Source: a virus
Length of the DNA stretch: 23,083 bases
Strand: one strand, 5' to 3'
IMG/VR virus record: IMGVR_UViG_3300010885_009545
Location: 1 to 23,083 of that record
Below the pieces are notes generated by a model. That model had not been told where the DNA came from. It ran no database searches and was given only the letters and a program-made list of their open reading frames with translations. Made by a program: the position numbers and the translations under genes. Shown in pieces: positions 16,020-22,374 of the stretch. Numbering within the stretch: position 1 is the stretch's first letter; each line of letters begins with the position of its first letter.

Positions 16020-18311
16020 ATGTCAATTATTACAGTAGCACTATCAAATACGTTCGGCGAATTTAGAACAACAGTTAATGAAATTATCACCACACTTAAT
16101 GCGGTGTCTAGTGGTTCGGGCATCATCAATGCAAACACTTTAACTGGTGGTACAGTTGCTGCAAACAATTTAACTTCGGGAAGAGTCACACTTGCGACTA
16201 CCGCAGGTCAACTAACGGATGATTCTGCACTTACATATGATACAGCAACAGACATATTAACACTTGCGGGTACGACAGATTCTAGCAATTCAATTACTGG
16301 CACACTTAAAGTGGCTGGTGGTGTTGGTATTGCTAAGAAATTGTATGTCGGAACAGATATTGTTACCGGTGATAATAACCTTTTACAATCCGGTAGAGTA
16401 AAAATAACATCAAATTCTTCTGGTGGTTATATTCTTCAAAATGATAATAGTCCTTTGTATCTTGGTGCTAATACTAGTTATCCTTTAACAATAGAGACAG
16501 GTGCAACTGCGGCTACAAGTAATGTTAGAATTCTTAGTAATTTAACAATCGATAACAACTTAATCTTGGGCAATGCAGAAGCCAGCGACATTCATACGAT
16601 TAAAGGCGCTACTACACTGCTGGCCAACAGCGCCAACGCAGCCTTAATCGTTACTCAAACAGGAGCAGGAAATGCTTTTGTGGTCGAGGATTCGACCAGT
16701 CCGGACAGTACGCCGTTTGTGATTGATGCAGATGGTGCTATTGTTCAAGGCTATACGGCAACCGTAAACAACTGGAATGCTACGCCAGATTCAATAGCAA
16801 GTCATTCAACCGCCAGCCCAAAACCTAGTGTTGGTCTTTACAACTGGTCTAACAACACTGCGAGAATTCCGGGTTTTTATTTAAATAAGAGCGTAAGCAA
16901 TACTATTGGCACGCGAGGAATTGTTAGTAATCTTCAGCAGCTTGGAAGGGTTGTTTTTAGCGGGGATGATGGAGCGACATTTATACGTGCTGCTGAGATT
17001 GACGCATTTGTAGACGGGACACCGGGTTTAAATGATATGCCGGGTGGTTTACGATTTAATACCACGGCAGACGGGGCTAGTTCGCCGACTGAGCGTATGC
17101 GGATTGATAGTGCGGGGAACGTGGGGATTGGTAACACTTCACCAATCACTAAACTTCATGTCGGCGGCGCAGGCACTACGGCAGCGTTTTATACCAACGG
17201 TGATGCAAATGGTTCTACTGCATATCTTCAATCGACTGGAAGCACTGCGGGAGACGGTGGACAAATACTGTTTGGTGCTTCTCAAGGTGTTTTTGCTGGC
17301 ATCAAAGGCATGATTGCTAGTGGCACTGGGCCTTCGGGTGACTTAATATTTCAAACTCGCACAACGTCTGGAAACGTCATTGAGCGTATGCGGATTAATA
17401 GTACGGGAGGTGTTGGAATTGGTACCGCTTCGGTTGCCACTTGGGGAACATTTGCGGTGCGAGCCAACAATGCCGGCGGAACAATAGTTTCCGCAATTGT
17501 TAATGAGAGCGGCACAGCAAACTCACAAGCTGTCTTGTCGCTTGATCCAGGCGGCAGCGGTTTTAATGTTCGTGATAGTCAAATTAGAGCAAGAAATAAC
17601 GGCTCCAATCAAACATCTTTAGAGTTTTACACATCAAATGCCGGCACACCAGCAGAGCATGTACGGATTACAAACTTAGGCGATGTGGGTATTGGGACAA
17701 CTTTGCCATCTACAAAGTTGCAGGTAATTGGCACTGTCACGGCAAATACATTTGTTGGACCACTAACTGGTAACGTCACTGGTAACGTCACTGGTACTGC
17801 TGGTTCTGCAACAGGCAACGCCTTAACAGCGACTACATTACAAACCGCCCGTGCAATTAACGGTGTATCGTTTAACGGTTCTGCTGCTATAACAATAACG
17901 GCGGCTGCAACAAACGTATCAACACAATTGTTATCTCTTGGTGTAGGAACAGCGGCAAGTGGCAACACTGGTGAAATTAGAGCGACCGATAGCATCACAT
18001 CATTTTTCTCTGATGAAAGACTAAAAAACTTTCACGGTCGTATTGACGGCGCCCTTGGCAAAGTGCAACAGCTTAACGGATATTACTTTAAAATAAATGA
18101 TCTCGCTAAAGAGTTAGGTTACGATAATGATCGTATGCAAGTTGGTGTCTCTGCTCAAGAAGTGGAAAGTGTAATGCCTGAAGTAGTCACAGATGCGCCA
18201 ATTAGCAATGAGTACAAAACTGTTTGGTACGAAAAATTGGTGCCATTGTTGATAGAAGCAATTAAGGAATTAAAAGCCGAAGTTGATGATCTTCGCACGA
18301 AAGTAAAATAA
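16020..18311 (+). CDS. Tail fibre with C-terminal S74 intramolecular chaperone
   Basis: A fibre protein of 763 aa. The N-terminus (ALSNTFGEFRTTVNEIITTL) resembles attachment segments of T4-like phage fibres. The shaft is Thr/Gly/Asn-rich with fibre phrases such as ITGTLKVAGGVGIAKKLYVG and three RMRIxSxGxVGIG-type repeats (near 360, 458 and 550). The last ~100 residues are a peptidase S74/endosialidase-type chaperone domain. It starts SFFSDERLK, with predicted catalytic Ser664 and Lys669 in the same spacing as the known Ser-Lys dyad, and continues with GYYFKIND, VGVSAQEVESVMPEVV, WYEKLVPLLIEAIKELK and a terminal coiled coil. Known S74 domains fold the trimer, then cleave themselves off before the Ser, leaving a mature fibre of about 663 aa. 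Bases about 16560-17720 look richer in G+C than the flanks, suggesting a swapped shaft segment. It is a likely receptor-binding or fibre component. Confidence 0.9.
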   Translation: MSIITVALSNTFGEFRTTVNEIITTLNAVSSGSGIINANTLTGGTVAANNLTSGRVTLATTAGQLTDDSALTYDTATDILTLAGTTDSSNSITGTLKVAGGVGIAKKLYVGTDIVTGDNNLLQSGRVKITSNSSGGYILQNDNSPLYLGANTSYPLTIETGATAATSNVRILSNLTIDNNLILGNAEASDIHTIKGATTLLANSANAALIVTQTGAGNAFVVEDSTSPDSTPFVIDADGAIVQGYTATVNNWNATPDSIASHSTASPKPSVGLYNWSNNTARIPGFYLNKSVSNTIGTRGIVSNLQQLGRVVFSGDDGATFIRAAEIDAFVDGTPGLNDMPGGLRFNTTADGASSPTERMRIDSAGNVGIGNTSPITKLHVGGAGTTAAFYTNGDANGSTAYLQSTGSTAGDGGQILFGASQGVFAGIKGMIASGTGPSGDLIFQTRTTSGNVIERMRINSTGGVGIGTASVATWGTFAVRANNAGGTIVSAIVNESGTANSQAVLSLDPGGSGFNVRDSQIRARNNGSNQTSLEFYTSNAGTPAEHVRITNLGDVGIGTTLPSTKLQVIGTVTANTFVGPLTGNVTGNVTGTAGSATGNALTATTLQTARAINGVSFNGSAAITITAAATNVSTQLLSLGVGTAASGNTGEIRATDSITSFFSDERLKNFHGRIDGALGKVQQLNGYYFKINDLAKELGYDNDRMQVGVSAQEVESVMPEVVTDAPISNEYKTVWYEKLVPLLIEAIKELKAEVDDLRTKVK

Positions 18312-18338
18312 ATATGAAAGATGCACTCTCATATTTAC
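18310..18338 (+). other. AT-rich inverted repeat at the end of the fibre gene
   Basis: TAAATATGA (18310-18318) pairs perfectly with TCATATTTA (18330-18338) around an 11-base loop. The stem overlaps the fibre stop codon and lies in the 43-base gap before the first kelch-like gene. No T-run follows, so termination is doubtful; an RNA processing or stability role is possible. Confidence 0.35.
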
Positions 18339-18354
18339 AAACTAAACAAAAAAC

Positions 18355-19296
18355 ATGGCAATCTCACTAACCGCAACTGGTGTGCTATTTCCGAATGGCT
18401 CCGCTAGAACCACAGCGAGCGTCCTTCGCTACCGAAATAAAGCTATATTTGGTTATGGGGTCCCTGGCAGTGTTGGCTCATTAACAAACCAAGTAAACAA
18501 CACCGGTCTTGTTGCAACGGATGTAACTGGTGTTGGTACTGCTAGAGGACTTCTTGCTGCGGCCGCTTATGGAGGTGATAAAGCTATATTTGGTTATGGA
18601 CAAAATGATGCCCCTACATCCTTATCAATGACCAATCTTGTATCAAACACAGGTGTTGTGGGCACCGATGTTACAGGTGTAGGCACTGCTAGATATCGTC
18701 TTGCAGCAGCTGGATATGGTAATGATAAAGCTATTTTTGGTTATGGACTCGATGACACCCCCACAAACTTATCACTCACTAACCTAGTATCAAACGTTGG
18801 TGTTGTAGGCACCGATGTTACAGGGGTAGGTACTGCTAGACATTCTCTCGCAGTTGCTAGTTATGGTAACGATAAAGCTATATTTGGTTATGGGTCTACT
18901 GGTGTTGATGTATCAACCACCAACCTAGTATCAAATATAGGAGTTGTTGGCTCTAATGTAACGGGGGTCGGTACTGCAAGGTCTAATCTAGCTGCTGCTG
19001 GTTATGGCGGTGATAAAGCTATATTTGGTTATGGGTCCACAGGCGTTTATCTTTCAATGACCAACCTAGTATCAAATACAGGTGTTGTTGGTACGGATGT
19101 GACAGGAGTTGGTACAGCAAGATCAGGTCCAGCGGCGGCCGCTTATGGTGGTGATAAAGCTATTTTTGGATATGGATCTAACGGAACAAATCTATCACTC
19201 ACTAACCTAGTATCAAACGTTGGTGTTGTGGGCACCGATGTTACAGGGGTTGGAACTGCCAGACGCTTTCTTGCTGCTGCTGGTTTTGGATCGTAA
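18355..19296 (+). CDS. Six-repeat kelch-like propeller protein, paralogue 1 of 3
   Basis: 313 aa. Residues 1-25 (MAISLTATGVLFPNGSARTT) form a short leader resembling virion-attachment starts of phage fibre proteins. Six units of 47-49 aa follow. Each reads AIFGYG, a variable loop of 5-9 residues, a strand (S/T-x-TNLVSNxGVV), TDVTGVGTAR, two variable residues, then LAAAGYGGDK. The R-x-x-L-A-A-A-x-Y-G-G-D-K-A-I-F-G-Y-G order parallels a kelch blade (R-x-x-hydrophobic run, then I-Y-x-x-G-G). The protein begins mid-unit (NKAIFGYG) and ends with the missing half (RRFLAAAGFGS), as a propeller closed by its C-terminal strand would. It lies just after the S74 fibre gene. It is probably a surface-exposed adhesin or fibre-tip protein; function and fold are inference. 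No clear ribosome binding site is seen. Confidence 0.85.
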   Translation: MAISLTATGVLFPNGSARTTASVLRYRNKAIFGYGVPGSVGSLTNQVNNTGLVATDVTGVGTARGLLAAAAYGGDKAIFGYGQNDAPTSLSMTNLVSNTGVVGTDVTGVGTARYRLAAAGYGNDKAIFGYGLDDTPTNLSLTNLVSNVGVVGTDVTGVGTARHSLAVASYGNDKAIFGYGSTGVDVSTTNLVSNIGVVGSNVTGVGTARSNLAAAGYGGDKAIFGYGSTGVYLSMTNLVSNTGVVGTDVTGVGTARSGPAAAAYGGDKAIFGYGSNGTNLSLTNLVSNVGVVGTDVTGVGTARRFLAAAGFGS

Positions 19297-21174
19297 GAAA
19301 GTAAAATGACAACATCATTAGTATCAACAGGTATTCAGTATGCCGATGGTTTCATTGAAACATCGCTGTATGCAAGCACATCCCGTGCTATTTTTGGGTA
19401 TGGAAACAGCACGACCTACACAACATTAACAAACCAAATAAACAACATCGGACTTTGTGCAACGGATGAAACTGGTGTTGGTACTGCTAGATCAGGTCTA
19501 GCGGCGGCCGCCTATGGAGGCGATAAAGCTATTTTTGGGTATGGGTATAATGGTGCATATGTATCGATGACTAACTTAGTATCCAATCTAGGTGTTGTCG
19601 CTGCTGATGTAACAGGTGTTGGGACTATTCGGTGGACTCTCGCAGCGGCCGGCTACGGCGGAGATAAAGCTATTTTTGGGTATGGAGAAAATACTACGGA
19701 AAGATCAATGACTAATCTAGTAACAAACACGGGTGTTGTTGGAACCGATGTAACTGGTGTTGGTACTGCTAGATCAGGTCCAGCGGCGGCCGCTTATGGA
19801 GGCGATAAAGCTATTTTTGGGTATGGTAGTGATTTTTCAAATGCATATACACTTACCAACCTAGTATCCAATCTAGGTGTTGTTGCTGCTGATGTAACGG
19901 GTGTTGGAACTGGTAGGTCTGATCTTGCTGCGGCTGGTTATGGTGGTGACAAAGCTATATTTGGTTATGGCAATGCCTCAGGTACGGACGTATCAGTTAC
20001 CAATTTAGTATCAAACACAGGAGTTGTTACTGCTAACGTTACTGGGGTTGGCATAATAAGAAGGCGTCTTGCGGCCGCTGGTTATGGTGGTGATAAAGCT
20101 ATATTTGGGTTTGGTAGTTCAGGTGCCGCCACAAAAAGATCAATAACTAACTTAATATCAAACATAGGAGTAGTATCCGCCGATACTACAGGGGTAGGCA
20201 CTGCTAGAAATTATATAGCCGCGGCCGGATACGCATCTTAAGGAAATATTATGGCAACAATAATTAATTATGATGGTATTCTGTATCCTGACAGTGTACA
20301 GTCATACTCTCTGGGTAGATTTCAACGTGCTATATTTGGATATGGATTTACCACTACAGCAGTATCAATAACAAATCAAGTGAATATTAATGGGCTTGTT
20401 GCTGTTGATGTAACAGGTGTTGGTACTGCTAGATACTTTCCTGCCGCGGCCAGATATGGCGGGGATAAAGCTATTTTTGGGTATGGGAGGGATAACAATC
20501 CTGTTAATGTATCAATGACTAATCTAGTATCTAATACAGGTGTTGTTGCAGCAGATGTAACTGGTGTTGGTACTGCTAGATTTGGGCTTGCGGCCGCAAG
20601 TTATGGCGGTGATAAAGCTATTTTTGGGTATGGAGATACTGGCTCTTTCACAGCAATAACCAACAAAGTATCAAATATAGGAGTTGTCGCTACTGATACT
20701 ACCGGAGTTGGAACCGTTAGAGCTTATTTGTCTGCTGCTGGTTATGGCGGTGATAAAGCTATTTTTGGGTATGGATACACCGGCTCTTTTGTTTCAATGA
20801 CTAATCTAGTATCTAATACAGGTGTTGTTGCAGCAGATGTAACAGGTGTAGGCACTGCTAGAGAATCTTTGGCTGCTGCTGGTTATGGCGGTGATAAAGC
20901 TATTTTTGGTTATGGGGAAGATGGTACAGATAGATCAATTACTAATCTAGTATCAAACACGGGAGTTGTAGCTACAGATACGACTGGTGTTGGTACAGCA
21001 AGGTACGGTCTTGCCGCCGCTGGTTATGGTAGTGATAAAGCTATTTTTGGTTATGGAATCGCAGGAACAAACTCATCACTAACAAACCTAGTATCCAATA
21101 CTGGTGTTGTTGGTACTGATGTGACCGGAGTTGGAAGTGCTAGACGCTATCCTGCAGCGGCAGGTTTCGGATCG
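18436..21174 (+). repeat. Array of 18 kelch-like repeat units of 141-147 bp over three genes
   Basis: In paralogue 1 the D of DKAIFGYG falls at 18577, 18724, 18871, 19012 and 19153, giving 147- and 141-base steps; in paralogue 2, 19522 and 19663 are 141 bases apart. The conserved blocks are long enough for homologous recombination within and between genes, while loop lengths change by whole codons. Confidence 0.9.
19306..20241 (+). CDS. Six-repeat kelch-like propeller protein, paralogue 2 of 3
   Basis: 311 aa, nine bases after paralogue 1, with AAGAAAG as a weak ribosome binding site. The leader (MTTSLVSTGIQYADGFIETS) keeps the pattern T-G-(I/V)-x-(Y/F)-x-(D/N)-G of paralogue 1 but differs elsewhere. 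It has six units with the same start- and end-half arrangement (begins RAIFGYG, ends RNYIAAAGYAS). Its variable loops differ from those of the neighbours (NSTTYTT, YNGAYVS, ENTTERS, SDFSNAYT, NASGTDVS, SSGAATKRS), as do the two residues after each GTAR/GTIR. Some repeat joints are the same DNA as in paralogue 1, for example the RSGPAAAAYG segment near 19770-19800 against 19120-19148. Four of the nine GCGGCCGC or near-match Ala tracts of this cluster lie here. Duplicated from a common ancestor; the role is the same inferred one. Confidence 0.85.
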   Translation: MTTSLVSTGIQYADGFIETSLYASTSRAIFGYGNSTTYTTLTNQINNIGLCATDETGVGTARSGLAAAAYGGDKAIFGYGYNGAYVSMTNLVSNLGVVAADVTGVGTIRWTLAAAGYGGDKAIFGYGENTTERSMTNLVTNTGVVGTDVTGVGTARSGPAAAAYGGDKAIFGYGSDFSNAYTLTNLVSNLGVVAADVTGVGTGRSDLAAAGYGGDKAIFGYGNASGTDVSVTNLVSNTGVVTANVTGVGIIRRRLAAAGYGGDKAIFGFGSSGAATKRSITNLISNIGVVSADTTGVGTARNYIAAAGYAS

Positions 21175-21177
21175 TAA
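20251..21177 (+). CDS. Six-repeat kelch-like propeller protein, paralogue 3 of 3
   Basis: 308 aa, nine bases after paralogue 2, with a good ribosome binding site (AAGGAAAT just before the ATG). The leader is the most diverged (MATIINYDGILYPDSVQSYS) but keeps D-G-I-L-Y-P-D. Six units follow, again starting mid-unit (RAIFGYG) and ending with the complementary half (RRYPAAAGFGS). Variable loops are FTTTAVS, RDNNPVNVS, DTGSFTA, YTGSFVS, EDGTDRS and IAGTNSS. Units two and four share a run of about 50 identical bases (20511-20560 and 20797-20846), so repeats within the gene have recently exchanged sequence. The stronger ribosome site compared with paralogues 1 and 2 may change relative dose. Likely a virion-surface protein; not demonstrated. 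Confidence 0.85.
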   Translation: MATIINYDGILYPDSVQSYSLGRFQRAIFGYGFTTTAVSITNQVNINGLVAVDVTGVGTARYFPAAARYGGDKAIFGYGRDNNPVNVSMTNLVSNTGVVAADVTGVGTARFGLAAASYGGDKAIFGYGDTGSFTAITNKVSNIGVVATDTTGVGTVRAYLSAAGYGGDKAIFGYGYTGSFVSMTNLVSNTGVVAADVTGVGTARESLAAAGYGGDKAIFGYGEDGTDRSITNLVSNTGVVATDTTGVGTARYGLAAAGYGSDKAIFGYGIAGTNSSLTNLVSNTGVVGTDVTGVGSARRYPAAAGFGS

Positions 21178-21210
21178 ATTAATTTTAACATGAAAAGGAA
21201 ATAAAATATT

Positions 21211-21864
21211 ATGGCATCAAATTTAAATAGTGAATTCAACTATCGCTATCAAGTGAATGGGGAAACACCATGGGAAAAACTCAAACACCTTCAAAACTTC
21301 CTTGAAGGCAGAAAACGTGCTGCCGCTCTCGAAGAGGTGGCGGATCTAAAGCGCCAAGCAAAACACGCTGAGTTGCAATCGCTTAAAGACAACAATGCTC
21401 TACCTCATTTGATTTTGAACATGAGGGCTGAGATCATTGAGATGGAATCTGTACAGGAAGATCAACGACACAACTTTGATTTGAACCGCAAAGAGTTGCA
21501 GATTCTATACAAACTGATCGATGAGTTGTATGTGATTGTAGAGCCAACACGACAAAAACACAAAGATGGCACACCGTACACAGACGATGAAATGTTTGAG
21601 GCAAATGCTGCAAACGAATTCACTGTGATGATTGGTAAAGAAATTCAAGCTGAAATTGTAGCAACAGGACGCCCATCGCCAGCAAAGTTGCGTAATGCAA
21701 TGTCTAACCCTTATACGTTTCATGCCTTGCAGCAAGTAGGATTCATACCTAAAGAGATGGTTCTATTGGAAGGCAATGCTGATCCCTTGAAAATTGAATT
21801 GCGCCAATCGCCTTCAATGATTCAATTGACAACAGAAGAAACACAACAATTGGAGAATAAGTAA
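21211..21864 (+). CDS. Conserved helical protein of unknown function
   Basis: 217 aa with a clear ribosome binding site (AAAAGGAAAT upstream). The sequence is mostly helical and charged. It has an aromatic start (NYRYQVNGETPWEKLKHLQN), a long basic-acidic helix (FLEGRKRAAALEEVADLKRQ continuing to about residue 60), a second helical stretch (NMRAEIIEMESVQEDQ to about 110), and a C-terminal domain with DGTPYTDDEMFEANAANEF and GRPSPAKLRNAMSNPYTFHA. I recall similar proteins near fibre genes of aquatic T4-like phages but know no function. It has no signal peptide and no metal or nucleotide motif. It is coupled to the next gene by a one-base overlap (TAATG at 21862-21866). A fibre-assembly or chaperone role would fit the position but is a guess. 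Confidence 0.75.
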   Translation: MASNLNSEFNYRYQVNGETPWEKLKHLQNFLEGRKRAAALEEVADLKRQAKHAELQSLKDNNALPHLILNMRAEIIEMESVQEDQRHNFDLNRKELQILYKLIDELYVIVEPTRQKHKDGTPYTDDEMFEANAANEFTVMIGKEIQAEIVATGRPSPAKLRNAMSNPYTFHALQQVGFIPKEMVLLEGNADPLKIELRQSPSMIQLTTEETQQLENK

Positions 21865-22271
21865 TGTTCCGCCTTTGCACAGTAGAATCAACAACCCTAC
21901 AAACAATATTTGGAAACCGTGGCATTGGTCTGGAAGATGCCACACAACCAAAGTATACAAATCTTCATACCATCACAATCGGGCAGAAGCCTGATTGTTC
22001 TGGTTATCTCTTGTTCTCAGATCAGGTGGTTGAAGAATTCACACAACAATCCTCAGTACCCGAAGGATATGATTTCATCTTTAGGCAAGCGTGGGGTCTT
22101 AGAATCACAGAAGAAATTTTGCATCGTGTGATTGATACTCTTAGATCCGAATCGTATCCACCAATGGCCGACTACCTTGATGCTAAAGTCAAGGGGGATG
22201 CTGCACAAGAAGCTGATTACATTGCTAAGTGTCAAGCGGTGAAGACCAAGTATCCCAAGTTTTCTTTCTAA
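21864..22271 (+). CDS. Small protein with YPPMADYLDA/VKxKYPK C-terminal motif, possible fibre-assembly factor
   Basis: 135 aa, starting at the ATG that shares one base with the upstream stop. The N-terminal ~80 residues are an alpha/beta domain (LHTITIGQKPDCSGYLLF, WGLRITEEILHRVID). The C-terminal ~40 residues carry YPPMADYLDAKVKGD and CQAVKTKYPKF. A similar pattern (tyrosine-proline, then D-x-L/A-D-A, and a final VK-K-Y-P-K) occurs at the ends of short phage proteins encoded beside tail fibres or tail genes, some annotated as tail-assembly or XkdW-like. That resemblance is from memory and low in confidence. The gene is the last before the intrinsic terminator, so it closes the baseplate/fibre transcript. 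Confidence 0.75.
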   Translation: MFRLCTVESTTLQTIFGNRGIGLEDATQPKYTNLHTITIGQKPDCSGYLLFSDQVVEEFTQQSSVPEGYDFIFRQAWGLRITEEILHRVIDTLRSESYPPMADYLDAKVKGDAAQEADYIAKCQAVKTKYPKFSF

Positions 22272-22295
22272 GTACATTACAAGATTATTTTGAAT

Positions 22296-22318
22296 CCCGG
22301 GCTTGTCCCGGGTTTTTT
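22296..22318 (+). terminator. Strong intrinsic terminator
   Basis: CCCGGG (22296-22301), a 5-base loop CTTGT, CCCGGG (22307-22312), then six T (22313-22318). It is a pure G+C stem in AT-rich surroundings, 24 bases after the last stop codon, so it ends the baseplate/fibre transcription unit. Confidence 0.93.
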
Positions 22319-22334
22319 ATTGAAATTTCAATAT

Positions 22335-22342
22335 TATAAATA
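22335..22342 (+). promoter_or_regulatory. Candidate T4-type late promoter before gp13
   Basis: A perfect TATAAATA lies right after the terminator and 32 bases before the gp13 ATG, with AGGGG (22361-22365) as ribosome binding site between them. The terminator-promoter-RBS order makes this the best-supported late promoter in the window. Confidence 0.7.
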
Positions 22343-22374
22343 GAAGAAAGAAATTCATTAAGGGGCACAAGTAA

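Larger units (their letters stand above)
8865..20597. repeat. Nine dispersed copies of the palindrome GCGGCCGC
   Basis: Exact copies start at 8865 (gp8), 11638 and 13444 (giant baseplate protein), 18559 and 19135 (paralogue 1), 19504, 19786 and 20071 (paralogue 2) and 20590 (paralogue 3). All lie in the same frame as GCG-GCC-GCN, Ala-Ala-Ala. One-base relatives occur at 19644, 20220 and 20446. The surrounding genes are AT-rich and mostly use GCA/GCT for Ala. The palindrome is strand-symmetric, so a DNA-level role is possible. Confidence 0.9.

Noticed and set aside
8865-20597. GCGGCCGC sites as cloning or vector remnants
   Set aside because: All copies are in frame inside phage genes with natural-looking flanks at irregular distances, and no vector sequence is seen.
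18436-21174. Regular 141-147 bp repeats that could suggest a CRISPR array or satellite DNA
   Set aside because: The repeats stay in frame over three complete genes with start codons and ribosome sites, the units are too long, and variable parts change by whole codons.
18355-21177. Diversity-generating retroelement target
   Set aside because: No reverse transcriptase, template repeat or adenine-biased substitution pattern is visible in the window; variation is in loop length as well as sequence.
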